Origin: Eonycteris spelaea
Taxonomy: Eukaryota > Chordata > Mammalia > Chiroptera > Pteropodidae
NCBI GenBank assembly: GCA_003508835.1
Contig: PUFA01000106.1
Location: 62,001 to 126,000, forward strand
Length of the DNA: 64,000 bases
Direction of reading: 5' to 3'
Shown: positions 35,385 through 47,441 of the stretch, one piece after another
Layout: each line of letters starts with the position of its first letter
How positions within the stretch are numbered: position 1 is the first letter of the stretch
Notes under the pieces: generated by a model
The model's input: the letters and a program-made list of their open reading frames with translations, nothing else
Told to the model about the DNA's origin: nothing
Databases searched by the model: none
Position numbers and translations under genes: made by a program

Positions 35385-36297
35385 GAACCTAGACAAAGAC
35401 CTTACATTCTTCACAAGAATTAACTCAAAATGGATTACAGACCTACATGTACAACAAAACTATAAAACTCCTAGACGATAACAGGAGAGAATTTGGTAAT
35501 TTGGATGTGGTGATAACTTTTTAGATATGACACCAAGGTACAACCCATGAAAGAATTGATTAAAATTGGACCAAAGATCTGAACAGACACCACTTCAAAG
35601 AAGATATACAAATGGCAAGTAAGCATGCGAAAAGATACTCCACATACATGTCATCAGGGATTTGCAAATTAAAATAACAGTGAGACACCACTACAGACCT
35701 ATCAGAAATCCAGAACACTGACAGCACAAAATGCTGGCGAGGATGGGGAGCCACCGGAACTCTCAGTCATTGCTGGGGGGATGCAGCACGAAGCAGCCAC
35801 TTTGGAGGGCAGCTTGGCGACTTCTTATAAAACTAGCATACTCTTAACCAGACATACTAGCAATTGTGCTCCCTGGTATTTACCCAAAGAAGCTGAAAAC
35901 TTACAATCACAGAAGAATCTGCACAGATGTTTGTAATACCTGTGTTCAGAATTGCCAGTGCTCGGAAGCAGTCAATATTTCCTTCAGTAGTGAATGAATA
36001 AATGAACTGTGGTACATCCAGACAATGTGTCATGATTTAGGGCTAACAAGAATAACTATAAGCCATGCAAAGATGTGCTGTAGCCTTAAGTGCACATCAC
36101 TAAGTGAAGGAAGCCAACCTGGGAAGCTCGCGGCGCAGGTTGTAACAGATGTTCCGCGGGGTGCCAAATGTCAGTAGCGGGGAGACTGTGTGTGTGGTTG
36201 GGGGACAGGGTGATGGGAATTCCCTGTACCTTCTACTCAACTTTTCTGTGACCCTGAAACTGCTCTAAAAATAACACTTATTAATTTGAAAAAAGAG
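35385..36297 (+). mobile_element. L1M LINE 3' end inserted in L2, sense
   Basis: Sense ORF2 and 3' UTR blocks run in order: 'ttaactcaaaatggattaca', 'ctataaaactcctagacgat', 'tcaaagaagatatacaaatg', 'gagacaccactacagaccta', 'acagatgtttgtaatacctg', 'tgaactgtggtacatccaga', 'aaattctactcaacttttct'-like text near 36230 and 'aactgctctaaaaataacac', then an A-rich end. It is flanked by imperfect AAAAGATAC/AAGAGATAC, a possible decayed target duplication. Confidence 0.8.
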
Positions 36298-36299
36298 AT

Positions 36300-36720
36300 A
36301 CCATTGTAAAAATGCAGTGATTGCTTGGCTATGCAGTGTGAGGGGCTGTCTCATTCTCAGGTGTGCGGCTTGGACAGCTGCGTAGACTGTGGCACCCTAA
36401 TTTAAGCATACAGGGTTAAAAGTTAGGGATGACGACAGATTAAATTGGGGCTTGGGGGACGCACCACTGGCTCTATAGGTAGCTCAAGATGGGGCTGAAC
36501 CTCAGAAAATATGCCAGAGCTGGAAGTATTTCAAACTTAGTATGTAAATAGCAGTTAAAATCTTGAAAGTAGAAGAGATAAGCCAAACATGGACTGAGGA
36601 AAAGCAGTAGTGACCAGGAGTGAATCTTGAGATACGACTGAGTTAAGGTTCTGGCAGAAAAAGAAACATGAATGAGATGAAGAAAAGGTGAGGGAAGGGA
36701 GGATATAAATTAAATAGTCA
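36300..36720 (-). mobile_element. L2 LINE, remainder of the split copy, antisense
   Basis: 'cattctcaggtgtgcggctt' followed by 'ggacagctgcgtagactgtg' corresponds to L2 antisense 'cctaggtttctggcttgggcaactgggtggatgg'. 'catggactgaggaaaagcag' fits 'ccaaggactgagccctgg' further along. Orientation and order continue the copy interrupted at 35375. Confidence 0.55.
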
Positions 36721-37049
36721 CTGAAATAACATAATGTTTGCATAGTAACTTATTTTTTCCAAAGAATTTTCTTATCAGAAGTTTTACTGCTTCTCAGATT
36801 GAATTTAGGAAGCAAGGTGCCAGTTTTACAATTTTTATAGGTCTTTTCTACAAATTAAGAAACTGATAATTTCTTCATAATTTCTTTCATAGATTCTTTT
36901 TATTTAGTGCAACCTTAAATGATAGTATCTTTTTTTGTTGTTTTCTACATTGTTCCTAAATTGTTTTCATCTAATTGTTTGTTTTTTTTCATAAAAAAAT
37001 ATAAACTACCCAAATCATTCTCTTACACAAAGATGCGCATATCCACAGC
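36721..37049. other. Unassigned AT-rich sequence
   Basis: Nothing recognised. Confidence 0.35.
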
Positions 37050-37985
37050 ATCTTCACCTGGATGTTCCGTAAACTCTTCCTCCTGGGTTTTCATTTCTGT
37101 AAATGGCAACATCTTTAATCCAGTTATGAAAGTCAGAGACAGAAATCCCTCCGTCCCTACATCCAATCAGTCATCAAAGCCTGTCACTTTCCCCTCCTAC
37201 CTTTCAAGCCTTTCCACTGTCACTCTATCAACGGCTTTGGGTTAAGACATCATTTTTTTCCTTCCATAAACTAATGTAAAATGATTTTCTGCTTCTGATT
37301 TTAATCTTTTATTTAGTCCATTGTCAGCACTGCAGACAAAGCGAAGCTTTGTCTTTCCCCTCTGCTAAAACCTCCCATTTTCCTACCTGTGCCCTCAGGA
37401 TAACTTCTGAATCTCTTTCAGGGCGCACATGGCTCTTCAGGATCTGGTTACTCTCCTAAATTCCTGCCTCATCTCTTACCATACCCTGTGTTCTCACACA
37501 CTGGGGAGTGCTCTCTCTTCCCAAGCTTTCCATTCTGTTCGCTTGTCACACCTCTCTAGTTTTTCTCCTTTATGATTGCCACCCCTCCCTCACCACACAC
37601 ACACACAGCGCTCCAGTTGTGCTTGGATGAATTGGTGCTCCTTCTGGATTTTCTTTTTGGCCTACTCACCAACATATCTCCCCATTTAATTCTCCGTCCC
37701 GAAGACTATTTCAGACGCCTAATCTAAGAGGCACAGTTTGCCTTCACATGTCAAGTTAGGGTGTCTGGAGTGATTAATTAAGACTTAGGAGTGATCCTGC
37801 CTTGAAATACTTAGAGAATCTACAATTAATCTTATCTGGTATTTACCAATTATAAAATAATTGTCTTTTAAAGAGGTAACAACTCGAGGACAGACTTTGT
37901 CTTTAATTGTAGTGTTACCTGTGTTTAGCACTGAGACATGCCATGATTATTATTTTTTAATAAATGAGTACTATGCCCAAGGCCA
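37050..37985 (+). mobile_element. L2 LINE, about 0.9 kb, sense
   Basis: 'ctacatccaatcagtcatca', 'caagcctttccactgtcact', 'ctctgctaaaacctcccatt', 'ctcttcaggatctggttact', 'catctcttaccataccctgt', 'tctggattttctttttggcc' and the terminal 'gaggacagactttgtcttta' ... 'tttttaataaatga' follow sense L2 from late ORF2 to the 3' end. The 108-codon frame at 36919-37245 partly overlaps its start and is not a gene. Confidence 0.75.
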
Positions 37986-39739
37986 TTTAAATATTTTGTG
38001 ACTTAAAGGTGCCTAAAGTCCAGATGTCCTGGGAACAAGTCCCAGCAAACCACACGACACTGTTTAATCAATAATACTGCGGAAGCATTTGTTGCAATTT
38101 TGCTCTAACTTATTGGATGTTGCTGAATTCTTGGACAGTGATGTGAATCTTAAAAGAATAAGGATATACCTACAAATTTAAACATAGGGATTATACTAGA
38201 GATCCTCCTTCTTTCAGAAAACTCCTAATATTGTGATAATTAATTGCAGAGGCAAATCATAGGTGGTGTGAAGGCGATAGTACAGTCTTAGAATGTTACA
38301 GCTGTAGTCCTGTGTGCCAAGGAATTGGAATAGATTTACTTTCAAGAAATATATATTTTCAAGCATACGGGTCATTAACAAAAATAGGACTTGAGCATGT
38401 CTTTATAATTTTTTTTTCACTTTTATGTCTACATAGTCATAAACAGTTACTTTTAACTCAAGTTATTTATCTAAGGTCTTACGAGGTTACTGACAATGAA
38501 AAGTTAAAATTCAAAGTCCTACATTTTGTATCCTTAGGACACGATATTATCACTACACTAAAAAAAAATGTTTTGTTAGGTTTGCTGCATGAAAAAATAA
38601 AGCAGTAAGATACAAGAAAATTGCATTTCAGGATAAAAATATACAAATAGAATGGAACGTTGAGAGGAATGTGCTGAAAATAATGTAGCAGTTCAAACCA
38701 GTAAGGCCAACTAATGGGACTGCCATTAAAAGTAGCATCATTATTTTGTTATTGTTTGTATGTAGTTATTCTATTCAAAAGTTATGTCTCTGACAATTTC
38801 TTATACATATTTGATATTGCCTGATAATGTCAAACATTGAAATGACATTACATGTAAGAAAAAAAGTTTTTGTTTTGTTTCTGTTTTTATGGCCAGTTGC
38901 TATTTATAGTTTATTTATTTCTCAATCTCTTATTTAACAAGTTGGTTGCTCCTTCTATAGTGTTTTTTAGAAACTGAGGCTCATTACCATGACTCGGTGG
39001 CTGAAATGATGCTTTAACATAAGAATCATATGCATATTTTCAGTATTCTGACATACCAGGCCTGTATACACTAATCTCTTTCCTTGTTTCTCACCCTCGG
39101 CAAACTATTTTTTAAAAATTTCAAGGAGTTCTAGAGGTAGATTGAAAAACACGTGATGAAAATACTGACTCTTATTTAATGAGTCAGGGTGCTTAAGCTA
39201 TTAACAAAAAAGCTTGAAATGCCGTCTGTGGTAGTTCAGTTACAGCCTTTTTTTTTTTTTTTGAAACAATTACAGAACTACAGAATTTCTTTAATGCGAA
39301 GGTTGTTTACATTTTGGCAGCTGTTATTGCTCACTGAGGATGTGTCGATCTTCTCATTTCCGCTTGGGGTGTTATTTTCTAACTCCTTCAGTTTTGTCGT
39401 AATATTGTTGTTTCAAGTATATACAATTATACTGAAATAGATTTTTTTTAAAAAGTGATTCTTTTTGTATTAGCCTCTGTGCTTGACTTAATATATATGG
39501 ATATGCCAGTAGTTGCTTAAAATACACTTGTCAGAGTAATACATGAAACAGTCCGTTGCTAGGCAGCATCATGGTAAAAAAATTAGTTGACATAGTTGAG
39601 ATATAGGAAACTTTCCAGAGTTCAGTGATGAGCTGACATGATGAAAATGTAAAGTAAATTGTCACTGATCTGGTAATGTGGCAAGGCAGCAGGTCCAAAG
39701 GATAGTTCCCAGACCAGTAAAAGTATAATTTACACTTCC
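37986..39739. other. Unassigned sequence
   Basis: No gene or repeat recognised. The 98-codon plus frame (38312-38608) is unrecognised. A poly-T run lies at about 39247-39262. Confidence 0.35.
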
Positions 39740-40650
39740 TAAAATTCACAAACTGTAAGTCTAATATGCTTTGACAAATGCATATGCATAGAAACTCTCC
39801 ACAATCAAAATACGGACTGTTTTCATCGTCTCAGAGAACTACCATGTGCGCCCTTGCAGGAGTCCTCCCGGCCGTCCTCAGCCTCTGGAAACCCCCCATC
39901 TTTCAGTACTATAGTTCACCTTTTCTAGAGTTTACCTTTGGAATCAAACAGAATGTAATCCTTTCATGTCTGACTTTCACTTATCATAATGTTCTCGAGA
40001 TTCCTTCATGGCTGAATGTATATGTATTGGTATTGCCTCTCTTTTCATTACTGAGTGGTATTTTATTGTATGAATATACCATAACGTGTTTATCCATTTA
40101 CTAGTCCGTAGATAGACATTTGGCTTATTTCATGTTGTGGCTATTATGGAAAAAGTCGGTATGGATATTTGCATATATTTTAATATTTCATGGTTAAACA
40201 CCCAGCGATGTAATGGCTGTCTTACATATTAGCTGTATATTTAACATTTTAGGAAAATGCCAGAGTTTTCCAAAAGCTAGGTATAGTATTTTGCATTTTA
40301 CCAGCAACACGGGAGAGTGCCAGCTGCCTCACACCCTCACCAGCACGTGCCAGTTGTAGCCATTTTAGAGAGTGCGGTGGAAATTTCCGTTTCCCTGGTG
40401 ATGGTCTGTACCATGTGCTTATTGGCCATTTGTAATCTTTTTTTTTTTTTTAGTGAGGTGTCCAAATCTATGGTCCAATTTTTAAAAATGGGGTTGTTTG
40501 TCTTTTTATTGTTGTGCTCTAATAGGTTCTTTATAAACCCTGGAAACAAGTTCTCTATCAGATATGTGTTCAGCAAATATTTTCTCTCAGTTGGTAGTTT
40601 ATCTTTCTATTTTCTAACGAGTGGTTTTCAAAGAGCAGATTTTAATCTTT
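39740..40650 (-). mobile_element. L1M LINE 3' part, antisense
   Basis: 'ttttctagagtttacctttg', 'tgtctgactttcacttatca', 'attccttcatggctgaatgt', 'attactgagtggtattttat', 'taacgtgtttatccatttac', 'acagcatttggcttatttca'-like text near 40118, 'tgcttattggccatttgtaa' and 'ctctatcagatatgtgttca' follow antisense L1M 3' UTR and ORF2. The 150-codon plus frame at 40317-40769 is antisense L1 plus the next block. Confidence 0.75.
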
Positions 40651-40654
40651 TTTT

Positions 40655-41450
40655 GTCAGTCCAGTCCGTAGCCGAGCCGGGTCTGAGTTTTTTGTTGATT
40701 TGGTTCCCATGGTCACCCGAAGCCTCAGCTTCCTCTAGAGGTGGACTGAAGCCACCTTGCTCTCTGTGAGGGCTGAGATGCTGGGGTGAGTTTCTGAGCT
40801 TCCGCTTCACCCTCACCTTTAGGTAGGCGCAGCCTCCTGAGCCGTGCAGGGGCCTGTGCCGCCCGCCTCCGGCAGCATCCAGCTGTTGCCTGTGTTTCCG
40901 CGTAAGGCTCAAGATCCTGTGCGCATGCGTATTTCGTGGGCCTGCAGGTGGCTTTACTGTCCCAGGGTCTGTGGATGGGGTGGGAGAAGGTTTCCTACCC
41001 TTCCTCCCCAGAAGCAGTGGGTTTCTGTCAAGGACTGAGGATTGAGGATTGAGGACGAGTGGTAGAGGCCGGTTCTCTGACAGCATTATTAGGTCGGCAG
41101 TGACTAGTCTCTGGTTCTTCCTCCAGGAGCAGGTGGCTTTCCCTTTGTATCCAGAAGTGTCCGCAGTGCAGGTGGCTTTCAAGCTTGTGGGCTAGTGGCC
41201 TCTGATCTGCCCTTGAAGCGCGCAGGGCCCTGGCCTTGGCTGGATTCTGCCAGTTCACCTGCTCCACTCTCCACCTGGGCAGGTCTTGCCTATCTGCACC
41301 GCTCACTCTCTCCCGGGTTTTGCTTTGCCCCCAGTCCTCCTCCCCGACACCTTGGAGCTGGGGGAACTGGAGACAGTGGGTGTGGACTCTCCTTGGGTCT
41401 TGGGCTCCTGCACATTCAAAACCATCATGTGTGCTGACACTCAGCCTTTA
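40655..41450. other. GC-rich block with an NRF1-like motif
   Basis: GC content rises sharply next to the L1M fragment and falls again at about 41.45 kb. I counted around 24 CpG in about 700 bases, below CpG-island density. TGCGCATGCGT at 40920-40930 fits the NRF1 core. It contains a threefold 'ggattgag/gactgag' repeat (41033-41055). Overlapping frames (for example 184 codons, minus, 40628-41182) are unrecognised. It may be an ancient LINE 5' UTR or a decayed CpG island. Confidence 0.35.
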
Positions 41451-43584
41451 AGAAACTGTTAAAACTTTTACTGTTTTTCTTCTTTCCGGATTGCCTTCTC
41501 TCCTCCATGTTCTGTTAGGGTGAGGTCGTTTGTATTCCCATCTTCCCATGGAGGGACTCATCACATATTGGAATTCAATCACCTGATTGATTTGTGACCT
41601 CAGGTCTCTGATAGGCCCCCAAATTATGATTTTGGTGAGTATATACTTTTTTCCTTAGGGTAGGGGGCACATTCTCAATCGACTATTTACATCCTAGGTC
41701 CCTTTACGTCCTAAGTCCCATTCACTTTTAAACAGGTATCTCCTTAAAAAAAGAAAAAGAGTCTTCTCCAAGTCTTACCTCTTCTGGCCAATCACCTACA
41801 GTTCTCAGCCCTGTGTAGCCATAGTTTTTAAAAAGTATTTTGTGCAGCTTGATGAAAAATACAATGGGAGCTTTCATAGCGCTGTCAAGGACCAGACTAA
41901 GTTTAAATTAACCCTGCTTACCTGGCCTTTCCATTTCAGAACATAGAATTATTTTGTTAAACGAAACTTTATTTCGTACTTCTATGAATCATTAGATTGA
42001 CATGTAACAGTAAGAAAAATTAAGATCTAACAAAAATATATGATTACACTTGATCTTTACAATAAGACATCATCGGGTATCATTTGGCAAATATTAATGT
42101 TGGGAAAATACATGGGCTCCAAATTGATGAAAGATGTACAGTTTTCAAGAAAAAGTTTGCTCATGTATCTCAGAACATAAGGAACACATCTCAAAGAGAA
42201 GCTGGAAAAATTTCCACAGCTAAAGATTTGCCGAAGTGAAATGTTTTCTTTGGAATAAATAGTTATCCAGACTATCTCCAGGGACAGTGCACAGGATGAA
42301 ATAATAAATGCAAATTTCATATCTATAATCCATTCAAGATTTGGGGGTTTGGTTTGGTGCATATTCAAATGTTTAATTAGGAAAGAGAATTTTCAAACAT
42401 CAGCTTTTTGTTTCTTAATGACCATTTCTATTTCGTTTGGCAACATAGAGCATTTTTCCTTTTCACCTAGCAGCTAAATCTGGTTTCCAAACTTTATTCC
42501 AGAGAATTATTTTAGGCATAAATTCCTGTAACTTAAAAATTTTTTTTAATGAAAAAGTCTCAATTCAAAATTTTAAAAAGCTAGCAAAAACTTTTCGGAT
42601 TTGGTTTTTGCATATAAATCCTAGTAGATGTAGCTAAGCTTTTGAATTGTCAACCAAAACCCTATACCTCTCAGTTTAAAGATGATTGTCTTCTTTTTTA
42701 GAGATAATTATGGCTCTCAAACTTGAATGAAATTAGTTTGCTAATTTATTGAAAGATAAAAGTAATTCTACATATTTTTTATCTGCAGTTGTAAGGAGTC
42801 CCTGTACATCCATTATATTTAGCCCATTACTTTTCCATAATGTCAAATTTAGGTTGAAACTAAATACATTTCTTAAATGAAGTCTATGTATGTATGAGTT
42901 TTCATAAATTCTTCTCATCACTTAGTCATTTTAAATAGTTAAACCTTATGCCCCAAATAAAGTTTTACATATGAAATGAAACTTTCTTCTTTCACTAAGA
43001 GCTTTTATAATATTTATGAAATAGACTTTTAAAGGGGTCACCTTTTTGTTTACTTTGAAACACAAAATCAGATTGCATTTAATAAGTTTTGATCAAATTT
43101 TAAATTCTCAACCAATTATAACTTAATGAGAATTGATGTTGGGACAGATATTATCTCTAACATTCATTAAGTTAGTTTCTCTTATTCATTCATGATAGGA
43201 AAATTCTACCTTAAAGTTTCTTTGATAGGATTCCTAGTTTTATTTTCTTTATCCAATTAGAATTCCTAATGTGTTAGTTTTCTTATTTTGTTTACTCTTA
43301 CTTTTCAGTACATATTGTGCAATAAGTTAATGATATCCATAAGGTGACATTATTAGACAATGCTGTAGAAAAGAAAAAAAGAAATAAGAGAGGAGATGAG
43401 AGAGATCTCCAGTTATATCAAAATATTCTCTGTAGTCATATGTAAAACTCGTTTTATTTCTGATCATTAAGAACTAAAAATATGCTTCTTGAATTTATCT
43501 TAACTGTCATTTAAGCCTCAGTTTACTTGTTATTCAGGGTGTTTATGTTAGAGATTTACATTTTTTTCTAATTTTCTGGAATGT
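41451..43584. other. Unassigned AT-rich sequence
   Basis: About 2.1 kb with no gene and no repeat I can place. The 103-codon minus frame (42057-42368) is unrecognised. Confidence 0.35.
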
Positions 43585-46010
43585 AGAGCTCTTTTTAATT
43601 AAAGCATAATTGACATTCAATACATTAGTCGCAGATGTACAACATAGTGATTGGACATTTATCTACCCTATGAAGTGATCATCTGAGAAGTCCAGTGACC
43701 GCCTGTCACCATACTCAATTACTGCGATACTGTCGACTGCTCCCTACGCCGTATGTTACACCCCTGTGACTGGTAGATGTTATAATGGTGGCGCATTCCT
43801 CCACCACTCGACCTTCTGGCAACTATCAGTTTGTTCTCTGTGTCTGTGATTCCCTTTGTTATGACTGTTCATTTTAGTTTTTTACATTCCACATTATAAA
43901 TGAAATGATACAGTATTTGTCTTTCTCTGACGTGTTTTGCTTAGCATAATACTCTCTATGTCCATCCATGTTGTGACAAATGGCAAGGTTTCTTTCTTTT
44001 TTATGGCTGAATACTATTCCATTGCATACATATATACCACATCTTCTTTACCCATTCACGTATCTATGGACATCTAAGTTGCTTCAGTATCGTGGCTATT
44101 GTAAGTAATGCTGCAGTGAACATAGGGTGAATATATCTTTTCGAATTAGTGGTTTTCTTTTTTTTTTTTTTTCAGATAAATGCCCAGACCTGAAGTTGCT
44201 GAATGGTATAGTAATTCTATTTTAATTTTTTTTGCAGAGCCTCCATAAGGTTTTCCACAGTGGCTGCACTCATTTACAATCCTACCAGCAGTGTACAAGG
44301 GTCCCTTTTCTCCACATCTTTGCCAACATTTGTTGTTTCTTGTCTTTTTGATGACAGGTGTGAGGTGGTATCTTATGTTTTTGCTTGCATTTCCCTCATG
44401 ATTAATGATGTTAAGCATCTTCTCATGTGTCTGCTTGCTGTCTGTATGTCTTCTTTGGAGAAATGTCTGTTCATGTCTTCTGCCCTTTTTTTTTTTAGAT
44501 TGGATTATTTATTTTCTCAGTGCTACATTGTATGAATTTTATTTTAGATATGACCCCTTATCAAATATATAATTTAAAAATACTTTCTCTCATTCGTAGA
44601 TTGCTTTTGCGTTTACTTGATGGTTTCCTTCACTATGCAAAAACTTTTTTGGTTTAATGTAGTCACATTTGTTTATTTTTAATTTTGTTGTCATTGCCTG
44701 AGGAGACACATCCAAAAATATATTTCTAAGGCTGATGTCAAAGAATTAACTCCTTTGTTTTCTTCTAGGAGGTTTATGGTTTCAGGTCTTATATTTCAGT
44801 CTTTAATCCATTTTGTGTTTATTTTTGTAAATAGTGTAAAAAAGTGGTCCAGTTTTTTTTTTTCTGTAGTTGTCCAGTTTTTCTAGCCTCATTAATTGGA
44901 GAGCATTCCCCATTAGAGACCCTTGCCCCCTTTGTCTTACATTGAATTGTTACTGTAAGTGTGAGTTCATTTCTAGGCTCTGTACTGTTCCTTGATCTAA
45001 GTGTCTGTTTTTGTACCAGTCCCATACTGTTCGATTACAGCTTTTGATACTTCTCATAGATTTTGTAACATTGTTTCCATTTTCATTTTTCTCATGGTAC
45101 TTTTTAAAAATTTTCTCTTTGATTTCTTCATTACACATCATTGTTTCATAGTACGTTGTTAGTTCCGTATGTTTTTCCCGTTTTCCTCTTGTAATTAATT
45201 TCTAGTTTCATACAATTGTGATCAGAAAAGATACTTAATATGATTTCGGTCCTCATAAATTTATTGAGTTGTTTTGTGGCCTAACATGTGATCTATCCTG
45301 TTCACATGCACTTAAAAAGAATGTGTATTCTACTGTTTTGGGGTGGAATATTCTATACAAATCTGTTAAGTCCACCTGGTCCATTGTGTCACTGAAGGCC
45401 AGTGTTTACTTTCTGATTTTTCTGGATGCTCTGTTCATTGATGTAAGTATGGTACTAAGTCCCTTCCTGTTATTGTATTACTGGCAATCTTCCATTTATG
45501 TCTGTTAATACTTGCTGTACGTATTTAGGTGCTCCTGTGCGGGTGCATAGATGCTTATAAGTGATGTATCCTCTTGTCAGATTGATCCCTTCATCATGAT
45601 GTCATACCCTTGCATCTTGTTACAGTCTTTATATTAAAGTCTGTTTTGTCTGTTTAAGTATTGCTGGCCCAGGTTTATTTTCTTATTTATTTTTATTTGT
45701 ATGGAATATCTTCACTCATTTATTTTTAGTCTGTGTGTATCTTTAGATCTGAAGTGAATCTCTTACAGGCAGCATATGTGTGGGTCTCTCTCTCTCTTTT
45801 TTTTTTATCCATTCAGCCAGCCTATGACTTTTGAATGGAGTGCTTAGTCCATTTACATTCAAAAAAATTAGTGATAGGTATGTACCTATTGCCATTTTAA
45901 TTGTTGTTATACTAGCTTTATAAGTGATTGGTCTACAGCCTTTATTATACACTTGCCTTTATTATTATTGCCTTTATTTCTAGTTTGGACCTTTTTTTCC
46001 CACTTGAATT
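43585..46010 (-). mobile_element. L1 LINE, 2.4 kb, internally deleted, antisense
   Basis: The 3' UTR ('gatgtacaacatagtgattg', 'acatttatctaccctatgaa') is followed by antisense ORF2 3' blocks to about 45040 ('tccattgcatacatatatac', 'tgccaacatttgttgtttct', 'tgatctaagtgtctgttttt'), then by blocks from nearer the ORF2 start ('acaattgtgatcagaaaaga', 'gaatgtgtattctactgttt', 'ttacaggcagcatatgtgtg', 'tccatttacattcaaaaaaa'). The jump near 45040-45060 implies that about 1-1.5 kb of ORF2 is missing. The 3' UTR resembles that of bat L1s. All open frames inside are L1 remnants. Confidence 0.85.
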
Positions 46011-46029
46011 TCCTTGTACGATTTCTTTG

Positions 46030-46640
46030 TACTTAAAGGCTGCATGATATCCCACTGTGTGCGTAAGACTCCATACTATCCCACTGTGTGCATAAGGCTG
46101 CATAATATCGTACCGTATACATGCAGCACACTTTCTCTGTTCATCTGCTGATGAGCCTGTAAGGCATTACGCCAAGTGAACTAAGTCAGCCACAGGAGAA
46201 TAAACACTGCGTGACTCCCCTTAAGTGAGGCCCCTAAGATGGCCAAAGGCCTAGAAGTGGACAACAGCGTGGTGATTGTAAGGAGGTTGGGGAGGAGGAC
46301 AGGGGGAGTTCAGTGGGTGTAAAGTGACAGTTACACAAGGCAAGTGAGTTTCAGAGATGCACTGTACAGCGTGGCGCTTGTAAACAGGAGACATTATGTG
46401 CTAAAACGTCTCCTCAGAGGGAGATCTCATGTTAAGTGTTCTCACCACAAAAGAAAAACAAACAAAAAGAACAAAGACACAGGGACACTTTCGGAGGTGC
46501 TGAGATTCCTTATGCCGGGGTTTTGGGATGGGGACATGAGTGTGTATACATGTGTTCTGACTTACTAGTATGCATTAACTGTATGCAGTGTTGTGAATAC
46601 TAATTATGTCTCAAAGGTGGCAAAAAAAAAAGTTTCTTAT
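46030..46640 (+). mobile_element. L1 3' end with inverted 5' segment and A-tail
   Basis: 46037-46150 is antisense L1 ('catgatatcccactgtgtgc', 'tctctgttcatctgctgatg'). From 46152 the strand turns to sense ('aaggcattacgccaagtgaa', 'gtgactccccttaagtgagg', 'tcaggttaagtgttctcacc'-like text near 46430) and ends in an A-run at 46622-46630. The inverted piece comes from just upstream of where the sense piece starts, as in twin priming. The 74-codon frame at 46344-46568 is within it. Confidence 0.7.
46037..46124. repeat. Three tandem 29-bp repeats in the inverted L1 segment
   Basis: Units begin 'aaggctgcatgatatcccac', 'aagactccatactatcccac' and 'aaggctgcataatatcgtac' and each spans about 29 bases. 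Normal L1 has this sequence once. Confidence 0.75.
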
Positions 46641-47397
46641 TCTTGTACTCCGAAACACGCATTGCACGCCCATCATGATGTAAACATTGGACCAGAGGTA
46701 TAAGATTTATTACTCTACTCAATTTCTCAGAAATGTGCTAATGAAGTTCTGTGGTTACAGTTTTTATAAGCAAAACAAGTCAGTGGCAATCACTTGTTTA
46801 ACCAGCATTTTCTAATTATTCTCAGTGAGCTGGAGTTATAGGTGTGGATCCAATGCTGTGAAATAGTGGGCATTCAGAAAAAAGGAAGCTATCAGACTGG
46901 ATGGACTACTTCTCTGATCCTGGACTTGACCATTGATTAAATGAAGTCTCCATCTGGTCTTAGACTCGCTGAATAAATTAAGGCAAATTGGTCTCTCCCA
47001 GTGGACCAAAGCTTTTTATTAAGTATGATTAAGTAAGTCTTCCTTAAACATGATTCTTTCTTGTACGGAGTTCCTGAGCCATTTCTGTACCATGTTTCTT
47101 ACACCTGGACTGATGGATGTGCCATAGCAAAGTCTAGGATTCCTTCGATCAGGTCAGGTCTGGGTAATAATTCCCATTTTGACCTCTTACCTGTGACTTC
47201 CCCACCCCACCAGGACAGTGGAGGTATTCTGCACTAAACTCCTCCCTTACATAATGACCATTTTAGATTCCTCTTCATAATGAGAAATAACAGGACTTTC
47301 GGGTCAGCAGAAAGGCATACACAATAATTTTGACTGGAATAAGTGCCAGCAGCTAGTTCAGAGAGGCTCGTTGACAAGAACTGCAAGTCCATCTTAC
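46641..47397. other. Unassigned sequence
   Basis: Nothing recognised in about 750 bases. Confidence 0.35.
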
Positions 47398-47441
47398 CTG
47401 GTCTGGGGAAGCATCCTTCAGCAGCTTGTCTATTTCAGAGC
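47398..47441 (-). other. Candidate exon (44 nt), minus strand
   Basis: On the minus strand a pyrimidine-rich 'ttcttttcctctcctgtggg' lies upstream of 'aacttcctag', with no other AG between. 44 bases follow, ending GACCAG|gtaagatgg, a strong donor. After two leading bases one frame is open, SEIDKLLKDASPDQ, ending in phase 0; the other two frames hit stops at once. The two leading bases complete the single base left by the 61005-61068 candidate. The peptide is not recognised. Confidence 0.3.

Noticed and set aside
40628..41182. 184-codon minus-strand open frame
   Set aside because: It begins at the edge of an antisense L1M and runs through the GC-rich block; no domain seen.
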